Shown piece after piece: positions 9,820 through 19,702 of a stretch of 64,000 nucleotides of DNA. Origin of the DNA: Mycolicibacterium sphagni (GTDB lineage Bacteria; Actinomycetota; Actinomycetes; Mycobacteriales; Mycobacteriaceae); contig NZ_VBSB01000002.1 in NCBI RefSeq assembly GCF_013337765.1, positions 186,001 through 250,000 of the forward strand. The letters run 5' to 3'. Positions within the stretch are counted from its first letter, which is position 1; every line of letters starts with the position of its first letter. Position numbers and translations under genes: made by a program. Below the pieces are notes generated by a model. It did no database searches. It had not been told where the DNA came from and saw nothing but the letters and a program-made list of their open reading frames with translations.

Positions 9820-11172
9820 TCAACGCAGGGGGACGAATCGGGTCAACTTGCCGGTCGACTGGTGACGCTCAAGTGCGTCGACCACCGCGATACTGATCTG
9901 CGGGCGCGGCAATCCGTAGCGGCGCACCGCGTCCTCGACCGCACCGGACAGCGCGGCGATATCGGGGGTGCCGACGACGAGGATGGCCGCACCCGTCGCC
10001 GTTTGCGTGACCTGATATTCGGTGACCCGCGGATCGGTACCCAATACGTGCCGAAAAGCACTGGCCGGCACCGTGATCGCACCATAGGAGAAGTCGTCGT
10101 CACGACGCCCGGTGACGTCGGCGATCCGCAGGAACGCACTGCCGCAGGGGCATTCGCCGGGCAGGAAGGTGATCTCGTCGCCCAGGTCGTACCGAATGAA
10201 GGGAAAGGTTCGGTTGGCCAGGCCGGTGGCCAGCGTGCGGGCTGCCGGTTCGTCGGCGCCCACCGGGACGCCATCGGCGTCGACGCGCTCGAGGATCACC
10301 TCGTCCTCGCAGACATGCAGCCCGTCACCATGACCGCAGCCGACCGCCTGAACACCGATCTCGGTTGAGCCCCAAAGGTTGTGGACGGTCGCACCCCACG
10401 CCTGCACGATGGCATCGCGGTCTTCGGGCAACAGCGGTTCGGAATTCGTGCTGACCCGGCGTGGCCGTATCGCCAGCTCGCCGGCCAGCGTCGCCCGGGC
10501 AAGCCGGCCGACCACCGTCGCATAGCCGACGAGGTGGGTGGGCGCGACGGCGCCCACCTCGGCCAGCACCTGCCCGAACGGCGCGCCTGCCTCGATCACC
10601 GTCGTGCGCATTCCCGCGGCGGTCGGCGCGTCGAACAATGGCGTACTGGCGTGCGGCGCAACGGCGGCGGTCAGCACGGCCAACCGGCTGTCGGCCGTCG
10701 GTACGCGCTGTTCGTCGCGAGCCTGCATCCGCCACGCGAGGCAGGCGGCGCTGATGAAGAACGGCCAATCCCAGACATAGACACCGCGAACGCCGCTGGA
10801 TCCGCCCGAGCTGAAGACCTGCTGATCGTGGCCGGTGTACGAAAACCACTGTTGCTCAGCCAGAATCCGCTCCGCTCCGGCGCGGTCCAGATCGGGCACG
10901 GTGATGACGGAGTCCCAGTGCTCCTGGGCTTGCGGCTTGGTCATGATCGGCGCCGAGGCCAGGTCCTCGACGCCGTGCAGCCGCTTGGCGTGAAATGGCG
11001 ACCGCTCCCGGGCATAGGTCAGCAGCGCCCGCAACCGATTGTCGCGATGCCGTTCGATCTGTGCGCGTGACCATTCCAGGCGACCGATATGGTCGTCGAG
11101 TGCCGCTGAGACCGCCGCCAGGTGTGCGGCGCGGACACGTTCGTAGACAGAGCGTGGGTCGGACTCCCCCAT
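9820..11172 (-). CDS. Phenylacetate-CoA ligase-like adenylate-forming protein (PaaK family)
   Basis: This 450-residue protein resembles PaaK-type adenylating enzymes. The phosphate-binding loop is FSSGGSSGVRG, an NLWGSTEIG stretch provides the adenine pocket, and FIRYDLGDEI the ribose-binding Asp. The C-terminus GKLTRF carries the catalytic lysine. The N-terminus is a short helical lead before RSPFHAKRL. The substrate acid is not evident. The end lies 3 bp from the stop of the DUF3060 gene on the other strand. Confidence 0.85.
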   Translation of the reverse strand: MGESDPRSVYERVRAAHLAAVSAALDDHIGRLEWSRAQIERHRDNRLRALLTYARERSPFHAKRLHGVEDLASAPIMTKPQAQEHWDSVITVPDLDRAGAERILAEQQWFSYTGHDQQVFSSGGSSGVRGVYVWDWPFFISAACLAWRMQARDEQRVPTADSRLAVLTAAVAPHASTPLFDAPTAAGMRTTVIEAGAPFGQVLAEVGAVAPTHLVGYATVVGRLARATLAGELAIRPRRVSTNSEPLLPEDRDAIVQAWGATVHNLWGSTEIGVQAVGCGHGDGLHVCEDEVILERVDADGVPVGADEPAARTLATGLANRTFPFIRYDLGDEITFLPGECPCGSAFLRIADVTGRRDDDFSYGAITVPASAFRHVLGTDPRVTEYQVTQTATGAAILVVGTPDIAALSGAVEDAVRRYGLPRPQISIAVVDALERHQSTGKLTRFVPLR

Positions 11173-11186
11173 CTACGGATCCGGTC

Positions 11187-11636
11187 CTAGTTCGCGCACA
11201 CGTCGGGCGCGTCCCCGCGAACCGGCGCGTCGACGGGAATGGTGTAGGTGAGTACCACCTGCGCGTCGGATCCCGACTCGTTGACCACCCGGTGCGGCAC
11301 CCCCGCCGGGATGGACACCGCCTGCCCGGCACCATAAGTCACCGGGGCACACGCGGTGGCGGTCTGCAGCGCCACCGATCCACCGGTGATCACTGACAAT
11401 TCGGTGCCGGGATGGGTATGCCAGCCGCTGGACGCGCCCGGTTGCAGGACAAGACTCTGGACGATCAGCGTCGTCGGGCCGTCCGTGGTGATCGACACCG
11501 GCGTCTCGGTGGTGCCCTTGGCGATATCGGTGCGCGCGGCGTCGCCGTCGGGTGGCGTCGCCCCGGCGGTCATGGCGGGCATCGCTGCGCACAGTGCAAC
11601 GGCGAACCCCACGACGGTCAATAGTCGGACGGTCAT
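11187..11636 (-). CDS. Secreted cupin-domain protein
   Basis: This 149-residue protein has an N-terminal signal peptide of about 26 residues (MTVRLLTVVGFAVALCAAMP...). The single cupin fold includes GWHTHPGTELSVITGG (metal-binding His-x-His and Glu) and a second motif IPAGVPHRVVN. It is probably a periplasmic metal-binding protein of unknown activity. The start at 11636 follows a GAGGAGT site. It lies in the same direction as, and 14 bp upstream of, the PaaK-like gene, so the two may be cotranscribed. Confidence 0.8.
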   Translation of the reverse strand: MTVRLLTVVGFAVALCAAMPAMTAGATPPDGDAARTDIAKGTTETPVSITTDGPTTLIVQSLVLQPGASSGWHTHPGTELSVITGGSVALQTATACAPVTYGAGQAVSIPAGVPHRVVNESGSDAQVVLTYTIPVDAPVRGDAPDVCAN

Positions 11637-11780
11637 GGCACTCCTCGTCGTCGATGGTTGCGCCCCAGCCTGACCCACATCACGTCACGCCGCCAGCGAT
11701 TCGCGGTTACCCGAGCACGCGGCGCGCCATGGCGTTAGCGTGAACCACGCACCCATTATCGGGAAACGGGAGGGAACCGC

Positions 11781-13250
11781 ATGTCAACCAGATGGTTACG
11801 GCGAATTTCTCGACGAGGTAGTCGGCCGGCAGCTGCCACCGTGGTGCTGGCCGCCTTACTGGCGGTGTTCGCCGCGGGCATGTTCGCCCCTGCCCGGGCG
11901 TCGGCCGACGGTGAGACGTATCTGATCGCCACCGACACCACCTTCGCGCCGTTCGAATTCCAGGACAAGCAAGGTAATTTCGTCGGAATCGACATGGATC
12001 TCATCCGCGCGATCGCCGACGACCAGAAGTTCAACGTCGACATCAAGCCGCTTGGCTTCGACGCCGCACTACAGGCCGTACAGGCCAACCAGGTCGACGG
12101 CGTGATCGCCGGCATGTCGATCACCGACAAGCGCAAGCAGGTCTTCGACTTCTCCGAACCGTACTTCGAGTCCGGCATTCAGATGGCGGTGCTGAAGACC
12201 AACAACGACATCAAGTCCTATGACGACCTGCGTGGCAAGAAGGTGGCCGTCAAGAATGGCACCCAGGGCGCGACCTTCGCCAACTCCATCAAGGACAAGT
12301 ACGGGTTCCAGGTTGTTTCGTTCGCGGACTCGTCGTCGATGTTCGACGAGGTGAAGACCGGTAACTCGCAGGCAGCCTTCGAGGACTACCCCGTACTGCT
12401 CTACAACATCGCGCAGGGCAGCGGGTTCAAGACCGTGGGACCCAAGGAGGAGCCGACCGGCTACGGGTTCGCGGTGAACAAGGGCCGCAATGCCGAACTC
12501 ATCTCGAAGTTCAACGCCGGCTTGGACAACCTCAAGAAGTCCGGCCGCTACGACGAGATCGTCAACACCTACCTCAGCGATAAGGCCAACACCGACGACA
12601 CCTCGTATCTCGGGCTGATCAAGAGCACCTACCCGTTGCTGCTCGAGGGCCTGAAGATGACGATCTTCCTCACGGTCATCTCGATCTTCTTCGCGCTGAT
12701 TCTCGGCGTGATCTTCGGGCTGGCCAGGGTGTCGCGGTCGATCTGGTTGCGCGCCATCGGCACGACCTTCGTCGACATCTTCCGAGGCACCCCGCTACTG
12801 GTGCAGGCCTTCTTCATCTACTTCGGCATCCCGACGGCCCTCAATTTCCAGATGAGCGCGCTAACGGCAGGCGTCATCACGCTGTCATTGAACGCCGGCG
12901 CCTACATGACCGAAATCGTGCGCGGCGGAATCCAGTCCGTCGACAAGGGGCAGATGGAGGCGGCCCGCAGCCTCGGCATCGGCTATCTATCGACGATGCG
13001 GAAAGTTATTCTGCCGCAAGCAATCCGGACGATGATTCCGTCCTACATCAACCAGTTCGTGATCACGCTGAAGGACACCTCGATCCTGTCGGTCATCGGC
13101 ATCGCAGAACTGACCCAGACTGGGCGGATCATCATCGCGGGTAACTACAAGTCGTTCGAGATGTGGCTGATCATCGGCATCATCTACTTCATCGTCATCA
13201 TGGCGCTCACCAAACTCTCGGACCGCCTGGAGAAAAGGATCGTGAAATGA
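11781..13250 (+). CDS. Amino-acid ABC transporter, substrate-binding protein fused to permease
   Basis: This 489-residue fusion starts with a signal or anchor segment (to about 45) and then a periplasmic polar amino-acid binding domain (about 46-270, [21 protein letters not shown]). The C-terminal HisM/GlnP-type permease (about 285-485) contains the EAARSLGIG loop that docks the ATPase. Fused GlnH-GlnP transporters for glutamine or related amino acids are known in Gram-positive bacteria. The start has GGGAGGGAAC upstream. The stop overlaps the ATPase start by 4 bp. Confidence 0.9.
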   Translation: MSTRWLRRISRRGSRPAAATVVLAALLAVFAAGMFAPARASADGETYLIATDTTFAPFEFQDKQGNFVGIDMDLIRAIADDQKFNVDIKPLGFDAALQAVQANQVDGVIAGMSITDKRKQVFDFSEPYFESGIQMAVLKTNNDIKSYDDLRGKKVAVKNGTQGATFANSIKDKYGFQVVSFADSSSMFDEVKTGNSQAAFEDYPVLLYNIAQGSGFKTVGPKEEPTGYGFAVNKGRNAELISKFNAGLDNLKKSGRYDEIVNTYLSDKANTDDTSYLGLIKSTYPLLLEGLKMTIFLTVISIFFALILGVIFGLARVSRSIWLRAIGTTFVDIFRGTPLLVQAFFIYFGIPTALNFQMSALTAGVITLSLNAGAYMTEIVRGGIQSVDKGQMEAARSLGIGYLSTMRKVILPQAIRTMIPSYINQFVITLKDTSILSVIGIAELTQTGRIIIAGNYKSFEMWLIIGIIYFIVIMALTKLSDRLEKRIVK

Positions 13251-14020
13251 CCGACCTCGTCCCCGAGACCGCAGCCGCCGAGCCGGCGGGCACCGTCAAG
13301 ATCCAGATCGAGAACCTCAAGAAGGCCTTCGGCGAGCTGGTGGTACTCGACGGCATCACCACCGACATCAAACAAGGCGAAGTGGTCTGCGTCATCGGTC
13401 CGTCGGGCTCGGGCAAGTCGACGTTCCTGCGCTGCCTGAACAAGCTGGAGGACATCACCGCCGGCAAGGTGGTGGTCGACCATTTCGACCTCACCGACCG
13501 CAAGGTCGACCTGGACAAGGTGCGCCAGCACATCGGCATGGTGTTCCAGCACTTCAACCTGTTCCCGCATATGACGGTGCTGCAGAACATCACCCTGGCA
13601 CCGCTGGTGACCAAGAAGATGGACAAGGTCGCAGCCGAGAAGAAGGCGATGGAGCTTCTCGGCCAGGTAGGGCTGGCGGAGAAGGCCAACGTCAAACCCG
13701 CCACCCTGTCCGGTGGGCAGAAACAGCGCGTGGCGATCGCTCGCGCGTTGGCGATGGACCCGTCGATCATGCTGTTCGACGAGGCCACCAGTGCGCTGGA
13801 CCCGGAGATGGTCGGCGACGTGCTCGAGGTGCTGCGCCAGCTCGCCCAGGGCGGCATGACGATGGTGGTGGTCACCCACGAGATGGGCTTCGCCAGGGAG
13901 GTGGCTTCCCGAGTCATCTTCATGGCCGACGGCAACATCGTCGAGGACGACACACCCGACCAGGTCTTCGGCAGCCCGAAAAGCCCGCGGCTGCAGGAGT
14001 TCCTGTCGAAGGTGCTCTGA
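13247..14020 (+). CDS. Amino-acid ABC transporter ATP-binding protein (GlnQ-like)
   Basis: This 257-residue ATPase has Walker A GPSGSGKS at about 51, signature [15 protein letters not shown] near 154, Walker [13 protein letters not shown] and the H-loop VTHEMGFA. It powers the fused binding-protein/permease encoded just upstream, with which it shares an ATGA overlap. This start was preferred to one 84 bp upstream inside the permease gene. Polar amino acids, most likely glutamine or glutamate, are the expected substrate class. Confidence 0.92.
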   Translation: MTDLVPETAAAEPAGTVKIQIENLKKAFGELVVLDGITTDIKQGEVVCVIGPSGSGKSTFLRCLNKLEDITAGKVVVDHFDLTDRKVDLDKVRQHIGMVFQHFNLFPHMTVLQNITLAPLVTKKMDKVAAEKKAMELLGQVGLAEKANVKPATLSGGQKQRVAIARALAMDPSIMLFDEATSALDPEMVGDVLEVLRQLAQGGMTMVVVTHEMGFAREVASRVIFMADGNIVEDDTPDQVFGSPKSPRLQEFLSKVL

Positions 14021-14038
14021 CTCGCTGGCCGACAGTGG

Positions 14039-15499
14039 CTAGACCGGTCGCGCTCCGTGACCCAGCGTGAGTACGTACGCCGGTGAGGGCGGTATCCGGT
14101 CGGGCAACCGGACATGCAGCATCGAGTCAGTGACGCGCCAGTCGACCGGCTCGCCGAGCGCCGGTAGCCGCACCTCGGTCACGTCGGTGGCATCGATCCC
14201 CCGGACACCGAACTCGGCCGCCGACACATCGAGCAGCACGGCATTGAGAGCACCGTCGCGCTGGGTGAACCGAATCGCCCCGCCTTCGGTCGTGGTCGTC
14301 TGCGCGATGTGCCACGGCCGGGTGCCGAAGACGGCGTCGCCGTTGTGCCGCAACCACTCTCCCAGTCCACGCAGCGGTACCAGCTGCTCGTCGGGCAGGC
14401 GGCCGTGCTCGTCGGGGCCGACGCCGATCAGCAGGTTGCCGTTCTTGGCCACGATGTCGACGAAGGAGCGGACCAGTTCGGTGGCGGTCACGATGTCTTC
14501 GGGCCGCTCGTTGCGGTTGGCTCCGAACGAATGTCCCACTCCGCGAGTGGACTCCCACTTCTTGTCCTGGATGCTGTCGAACTGAGCGTATTCCGGGGTT
14601 CGGATGTCGTAGTGATGGCTGGCCGGGAACGTCAGCGATTTGCGGTCCTCCGGAATCAGCGACCAAAACCGCTGCAGCAGCGAGCCGCCCATCCGGGCCA
14701 GTGAGTCGGTGACTGCCCCGCGGTGCCCGGGTGGCTGGATCCACCGATCGTTGATCACCCCGTCGGGCACAGCGTTGTAGTACTCGGCGAACAACTCCGC
14801 CAGGTCACCGCCTGCCGGCCAGCAGATGTCGTTCCACAGCACCGAGGGCGCATACCGGGAGATCAGCTCGCTGACGTGTGCGGCCGCGTAGTGGCGGTAA
14901 TCAGGGGTGTGCGGCACGGCGAGAAAGCTGTCGGCCGGATTCTCCAACAGTGCGTCGTTGTAGGGCCAGTCGTAGCCGCCCGAGTAGTAGAGGCCCATCC
15001 GCAAACCGGCATCGAGGACGGCGCTGCGGAGATCGCCCACGATGTCTCGCCGGGCGTGGTAGCGGCCCTTGCGGGGATGTTCCAGCGCGGTGGGCCACAG
15101 GCAGAAACCGTCGTGGTGTTTGGTGGTGAGCACCACGTAACCGGCACCGGCGTCACGGCATACCGCGGCAATGGCGGCCATATCGGCGCCCGCGGTGCCC
15201 TCGTCGAAGGCGGTGACGAAGTCGTCGTAGGTGGCCTCGGGTCCGTAAGTGTCGCGCTGGTGGTGCCAGGTGGGGCTACCCGGCAGCCGGCTGGAGTTGA
15301 GGTACCACTCGGCATAGGGGTTGTCCCGCAGCATGTCTGCCGGACCCTTGGTCTTGAGCAGCTGCTGAATGTCGGGTACCTGCGGTGCCCAGCCCGGCAC
15401 CGAATACAGCCCCCAGTGCAGGAAGATCCCGAGCTTGGCGTCGTCGTACCAGTCCGGCAGCGGATGCGTTCCCACCGATTCCCAGGTTGGGGCGTACAT
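14039..15499 (-). CDS. Alpha-L-fucosidase (GH29)
   Basis: This 486-residue enzyme has the GH29 N-terminal barrel: WYDDAKLGIFLHWGLYSVPGW, then TKHHDGFCLWPT, and the VLWNDICWP stretch near 223 where the nucleophile aspartate is expected. A small beta-sandwich ends the protein. No signal peptide is visible, so it is probably intracellular. It cleaves terminal alpha-L-fucose. It converges on the ABC transporter genes; no fucose catabolic genes are adjacent. Confidence 0.88.
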   Translation of the reverse strand: MYAPTWESVGTHPLPDWYDDAKLGIFLHWGLYSVPGWAPQVPDIQQLLKTKGPADMLRDNPYAEWYLNSSRLPGSPTWHHQRDTYGPEATYDDFVTAFDEGTAGADMAAIAAVCRDAGAGYVVLTTKHHDGFCLWPTALEHPRKGRYHARRDIVGDLRSAVLDAGLRMGLYYSGGYDWPYNDALLENPADSFLAVPHTPDYRHYAAAHVSELISRYAPSVLWNDICWPAGGDLAELFAEYYNAVPDGVINDRWIQPPGHRGAVTDSLARMGGSLLQRFWSLIPEDRKSLTFPASHHYDIRTPEYAQFDSIQDKKWESTRGVGHSFGANRNERPEDIVTATELVRSFVDIVAKNGNLLIGVGPDEHGRLPDEQLVPLRGLGEWLRHNGDAVFGTRPWHIAQTTTTEGGAIRFTQRDGALNAVLLDVSAAEFGVRGIDATDVTEVRLPALGEPVDWRVTDSMLHVRLPDRIPPSPAYVLTLGHGARPV

Positions 15500-15528
15500 G
15501 GGCGCAGGTTACGCGTAGGTTGGCTGCG

Positions 15529-15987
15529 ATGAAGGCGTTCGTCGTGGGTATCGCCGGGGTGAGCGTTGCGATGCTGCTCGCGGGGCCCGCCGGCGCCGCG
15601 CCCGACACCAACTGCCGGCTGGTCACGCCGGTCACCGACGTATCGAGCGTGACGCAGCTCCCCGCGCCGTTGAAGACGCTGATCGGCCCCATGGCGGACA
15701 TCGGCGCGCCGTTCAACAGTACCGACGACGTGGACGATCCGTCGCTGCCGTTCCGTCGGCTGATCCGCGGCGGGCACCGCGACAAGGATTGGTTCCTCTG
15801 GTACGAGCACGGCGGCATCACCTACTTTTGGCAAGCCGTCGTCGCGCATGTCGCCGACGACGGCACAGTGAGCCCGCTGGCCAACGCCGGCACGATCGGC
15901 GACACGTTATGTGCGATCACTGACGGCGCCTTCGCGGGCAAGGTTCCGCCCTATCCGGATGATTCCTGGCAAGCCAGCGGTTTCTAG
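15529..15987 (+). CDS. Secreted protein of unknown function
   Basis: This 152-residue protein has a clear signal peptide of about 24 residues ending in PAGAAPD. The mature domain has two cysteines and the WFLWYEHGGITYFWQAVV stretch. The ATG at 15529 starts the signal peptide; no family was recognised. It is divergent from the fucosidase (29 bp apart) and is followed after 29 bp by the Ohr gene. Confidence 0.7.
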   Translation: MKAFVVGIAGVSVAMLLAGPAGAAPDTNCRLVTPVTDVSSVTQLPAPLKTLIGPMADIGAPFNSTDDVDDPSLPFRRLIRGGHRDKDWFLWYEHGGITYFWQAVVAHVADDGTVSPLANAGTIGDTLCAITDGAFAGKVPPYPDDSWQASGF

Positions 15988-16016
15988 CGAAGCAACGAAG
16001 AAGAGAGGGAACTGGC

Positions 16017-16439
16017 ATGAAGGTTCTGTATGTCGCAGAAGCACTGGCCACCGGCGAGGGCCGGGACGGTCACGGGCGAACCTCCGACGGCAAGCTCGAT
16101 CTCGATCTGAGCATCCAGAAGGAGCTGGGCGGTTCGGGTGCCGGCACCAACCCCGAGCAGCTCTTCGCGGTCGGTTACGCGGCGTGCTATCACTCCGCGC
16201 TCCGGCTGGTCGCCCGCCAGGAGAAGGCCGATGTCACCGATTCGGCTGTGGGAGCGAAGGTTTCACTCGGCAGCAACGACGCCGGCGGTTTCGTCCTGGC
16301 GGTCGAACTCGAGGTCGTGCTGCCCAACGTCGACCACGAAGCCGCCGTCGCGCTGGCGGAGAAGGCCCATCAGGTGTGCCCGTACTCCAACGCCACCCGG
16401 GGCAATATCGACGTGAAGCTGACCGTCACCGACGACTGA
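16017..16439 (+). CDS. Organic hydroperoxide resistance protein (Ohr/OsmC family)
   Basis: This 140-residue peroxidase has the two redox cysteines Cys57 (in YAACYHSAL) and Cys121 (in VCPYSNATRGN), and an N-terminal GRDGHGRTSDG region with the conserved Arg. Ohr enzymes detoxify organic hydroperoxides using dihydrolipoamide. GAGAGGGAACTGGC precedes the ATG. No OhrR-type MarR gene is adjacent. Confidence 0.9.
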   Translation: MKVLYVAEALATGEGRDGHGRTSDGKLDLDLSIQKELGGSGAGTNPEQLFAVGYAACYHSALRLVARQEKADVTDSAVGAKVSLGSNDAGGFVLAVELEVVLPNVDHEAAVALAEKAHQVCPYSNATRGNIDVKLTVTDD

Positions 16440-16442
16440 GGA

Positions 16443-17504
16443 TCAGGCAGACCGGCGCGAGGTCGGCTTGCCCTTCTTCTCCTCGTACATCAGCTCGTCG
16501 GCCCGGGCCAGGAGTTCGTCGATCGTGCCGGAGTCGGCCGGCTGCACCGGGACCATGCCGATACTGGCCGACAGCGCGTACGTCCGGTCGCTGGCGTCGT
16601 TGAACTGCTCGAAGGCCGCGATCAGACGGCTTCGCAACGCCGCCTGATCGCAATCGGGTTCGATGATCAGGACGCAGAACTCGTCACCGCCGATGCGCGC
16701 GATCACGTCGGACTCACGCAACGTGCCGCTCAGCAGGTCGGCGACATCGGCCAGCAGCACGTCACCCACCTCATGCCCCTGTGCGTCGTTGACCAGCTTC
16801 AGGCCGTCGACGTCCAGGAACACCAGCAGACAGGAACCGCCCTGCCGCCGGGCCGCGTGCAGTGCCGCTTCCGACCTCAGATAGAAGCCCCGCCGATTGT
16901 TCAGCCCGGTCAATTCGTCGGTGATCGACAGCTTGTGAATCTCGTCGTTCGCCCTCTCGAGTTCGGCGGTCCTGTCCTGCACCCGCTGTTCGAGCTCGGC
17001 GTAGAGCGCCACGTTCTCCATGGCGACGGAGGTCGAGTCGGCCAGTGCCTGCAGCAGGAAGACCTCCCTCTCGGTCGCCTCGCGCGGATGGGCCCAGTAG
17101 TTGCCGATCGCCCCGATCGGGTCGACCTTGCGAATCGGGACCATCACCATGCTCTTGACGAACGTGGGCCGGTAGGCCTCGTGCGGGACGCGGTCGTCGA
17201 CGTAGATGTCCGGGATCACCACCGACTCGCGGTGATGCATCGCCCACCCGCTGACGCAGTTCTCCAGGGGAAAGCGATTGCCCTTCCACAACGGTGCGAT
17301 GGCGTCCTCGTCGGCGTAGTAGCAGTACCCGTTGTCCTTGAGGACGAAGGACGCCCCGTCACAGCCGGTCAGCTCGCGTGCCGCGGTCCGCACGATCACC
17401 TGGACCTCGGGCAGGCTGCGCGCCAATGACAGCTCCTGGACAGCGCGCAGCAGCCGCTCCATGCGTTGCGTGTAGTCGGCTTCGATTGAGATATCGACCG
17501 TCAT
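16443..17504 (-). CDS. GAF-domain diguanylate cyclase
   Basis: This 353-residue protein has a GAF sensory domain (about 30-165), a coiled-coil linker and a C-terminal GGDEF domain. The active-site GGDEF lies near residue 270. An RESD inhibitory I-site sits five residues before it, predicting product feedback by c-di-GMP. The start at 17504 follows GGAGGTGCTC closely. No EAL phosphodiesterase is adjacent. It converges on the Ohr gene with 3 bp between stops. Confidence 0.9.
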   Translation of the reverse strand: MTVDISIEADYTQRMERLLRAVQELSLARSLPEVQVIVRTAARELTGCDGASFVLKDNGYCYYADEDAIAPLWKGNRFPLENCVSGWAMHHRESVVIPDIYVDDRVPHEAYRPTFVKSMVMVPIRKVDPIGAIGNYWAHPREATEREVFLLQALADSTSVAMENVALYAELEQRVQDRTAELERANDEIHKLSITDELTGLNNRRGFYLRSEAALHAARRQGGSCLLVFLDVDGLKLVNDAQGHEVGDVLLADVADLLSGTLRESDVIARIGGDEFCVLIIEPDCDQAALRSRLIAAFEQFNDASDRTYALSASIGMVPVQPADSGTIDELLARADELMYEEKKGKPTSRRSA

Positions 17505-17652
17505 GAGCACCTCCGGCAGCCCCCCGCACCCCAAGGTCGCAACTCAAGTCGCTCCTTGACGGCGAGTCCTGGCAAAGTATAAGCCGACTTTTGCAGCGAC
17601 AGCGAACCAAAGCCCAAATATTTGCTCCGATTGCTGATTGTGCAAGTACCGC

Positions 17653-18447
17653 CTAGGAAAAGTGGGTGTGCGCCCGGTCCAGCAATACTCCATCGACGGT
17701 GATGTCGAGTTTCTCGTTGTAGAACGCGACCAAGTTGGCAATCGGCGCGACCGCGGGCAGCGGCGTGTCATAGGTCCAGGCCAGGTCGCTGTGAGCCGTG
17801 TCCGCCACCCGCTGACCCACCCGCACCGACCAATACTGCGACGTCACGCCTTTGTAGGGGCACAGGGTCTGAGTGTCCGATGGCACGAAATTCTCGAAGG
17901 CGACATCGGTGCGGTCGATGTAGTACCGCGTCGGCAGGCCGGTTTCGAACAGCAGCACGGGGCTCGCGGTCTCGGCCAGCAAAACGCCGTCGAGCTCGAC
18001 CCGGACGTGACGATGGGAGCGCAGCGCGTCCACCCGGACATAGGGGTTACGGGGGTGGCCGTAAATCGGCTCGTCCTCCTCAAACCAGGTCAGGGCCGAC
18101 CAGTCGAAGCGCACGAATCCCGCGACCGGGCCGTCGCCGTCATCGAACACCCGCGCCGCCGAAGGGTGCGTCTCCGACTCCCCCGCCACGGTGAACATCC
18201 GCGACGCGCCGAACTGCACGTGCTGCGGGTGGTCCTCGTCGCGCAAGAACTCGTCGGAGACGTCGGCCCGCGGGATGTAGTACTGCGGGTAGTACGGGAT
18301 TTCCCAGACATACCGGGCCGAGGTGGTGTCGAAAACCAGCTGGCTGCCCAGGAATCCGCGAACCCGGCGAGGCGAGGGCTCAATGCGCCCCCGGGCGGCG
18401 GCGGCCTGCGGGTAGTCGCTTACGGGCTGCTCGGATGCTGTGCTCAC
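17653..18447 (-). CDS. Tandem DUF427 protein
   Basis: This 264-residue protein carries two DUF427 units. The first (about 30-130) includes WEIPYYPQYYIPRADV; the second (about 145-255) includes ETGLPTRYYIDRTDVAFE and CPYKGVTSQYW. The start is GTG. DUF427 proteins are compact and soluble, with no established activity. It is divergent from a dienelactone hydrolase gene with a 46-bp spacer. Confidence 0.85.
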   Translation of the reverse strand: MSTASEQPVSDYPQAAAARGRIEPSPRRVRGFLGSQLVFDTTSARYVWEIPYYPQYYIPRADVSDEFLRDEDHPQHVQFGASRMFTVAGESETHPSAARVFDDGDGPVAGFVRFDWSALTWFEEDEPIYGHPRNPYVRVDALRSHRHVRVELDGVLLAETASPVLLFETGLPTRYYIDRTDVAFENFVPSDTQTLCPYKGVTSQYWSVRVGQRVADTAHSDLAWTYDTPLPAVAPIANLVAFYNEKLDITVDGVLLDRAHTHFS

Positions 18448-18493
18448 GCTGGACTCCCTTGCCGTGGATCACGTCACCTTCCATGATGACCCA

Positions 18494-19249
18494 ATGACTC
18501 GATCTGGCTCGGATGCGATTCGCGCGGAGACGATCACGATCACCGGGCACGGCGGCGACGAGATCGAGGCGTACCGGGCCGGCCCGCTGGCCGACGGCTC
18601 GCGGGGTGGGATCGTCTGGATCCACCACATGCCGGGTTACGACCGCGAGACCAAAGAATTCGCCCGCCGGCTCGCTGTCACCGGCTATCACGTAGTCTGC
18701 CCCAACCTGTACTCGCGCGAGGCGCCCGGCGCCGATCCCGACGACGCCGCAGCAGCCTCAAGGGCCGCGGGCGGTGTCCCGGACGAACGGCTGGTCGGCG
18801 ATGTCGCTGGCGCGGTGGCTCATCTGGGCGGGCTGCCAGGAGCCAACGGGAAGTTCGGCGTCATCGGACACTGCTCGGGCGGGCGGCACGCTTTTCTGGC
18901 GGCGTGCTCCCTGCCCTTCGATGCCGTGGTGAACTGCTACGGCGCGTTCATCGTTGAAGACCCGCCCGAGGGGATGCCCAAGGCGATGAAACCGATCCTC
19001 GAGTTGGCGGGCAACCTTAGCGCTCCGATGCTCGGACTGTTCGGGGTCGAGGACAGATTCCCGACGCCGGAGGCGGTGGCCACCCTGGATGCCGAGCTGA
19101 CCCGGCTGGGCAAGCCGCACGAGTTTCACAGCTACGAGGGCGCCGGGCACTCGTTCTTCTCCGTCGACCGGCCGGCATATCGCGTCGAGGCGGCGGTGGA
19201 TGGCTGGCGCCACATCGATTATTTCTTCGCCACTCACCTGAAAGGCTAG
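18494..19249 (+). CDS. Dienelactone hydrolase family protein
   Basis: This 251-residue alpha/beta hydrolase shows the dienelactone hydrolase triad: Cys127 in GHCSGG, Asp187 in GVEDRF and His219 in GAGHSF. Family members open lactones in aromatic degradation, though many have other ester substrates. The ATG at 18494 was chosen because a longer GTG start would overlap the divergent gene; the ribosome-binding site is weak. A DUF6295 gene follows after 12 bp and is probably cotranscribed. Confidence 0.85.
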   Translation: MTRSGSDAIRAETITITGHGGDEIEAYRAGPLADGSRGGIVWIHHMPGYDRETKEFARRLAVTGYHVVCPNLYSREAPGADPDDAAAASRAAGGVPDERLVGDVAGAVAHLGGLPGANGKFGVIGHCSGGRHAFLAACSLPFDAVVNCYGAFIVEDPPEGMPKAMKPILELAGNLSAPMLGLFGVEDRFPTPEAVATLDAELTRLGKPHEFHSYEGAGHSFFSVDRPAYRVEAAVDGWRHIDYFFATHLKG

Positions 19250-19261
19250 GTACGCCAAGCA

Positions 19262-19534
19262 ATGTGCACCTATCTGACCGAACGCGTCGTCATCGAGGGC
19301 AGCGGCAAGGGCGCCACCGGATGGTTCGGCGCCGACCGGGCCACGGTCTATATCGACCACGCCGTGCACGCCCCGTACACCCACACGGTCAACATCGACG
19401 TGCTCAATCCGGCGCTCGGGCCGTCGGCTCGGGTGGCTCTCGAACTCACCGAGGAGAGTGCGCTCGCACTGGCTGATGCGATCCATCGGGCGATCGGACA
19501 CGCCCCCGCTGGCCTGGCGTCGCGCAACCAGTAG
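19262..19534 (+). CDS. DUF6295 family small protein
   Basis: This 90-residue protein starts MCTYLTERVVIEGSGKGATG and includes GWFGADRATVYIDHAVHAPYTH. The fixed MCTY opening and conserved histidines suggest metal binding, but the function is unknown. It directly follows the dienelactone hydrolase. Confidence 0.75.
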   Translation: MCTYLTERVVIEGSGKGATGWFGADRATVYIDHAVHAPYTHTVNIDVLNPALGPSARVALELTEESALALADAIHRAIGHAPAGLASRNQ

Positions 19535-19702
19535 GACTGGCAATTGCCTGAGCGGTGGGCGTGAGTTGACTGGCAGTCCTGCCCTCAAAATGCCTGAATA
19601 GCGACGGGTTTGGCACAGCCTCATCGATTGCGCGGGTGATGTTGGCATTGTCGGGCAGCCAATCTTTGTCTTCTCAAAGAAGCGGGAACCACGCTGCGGC
19701 GC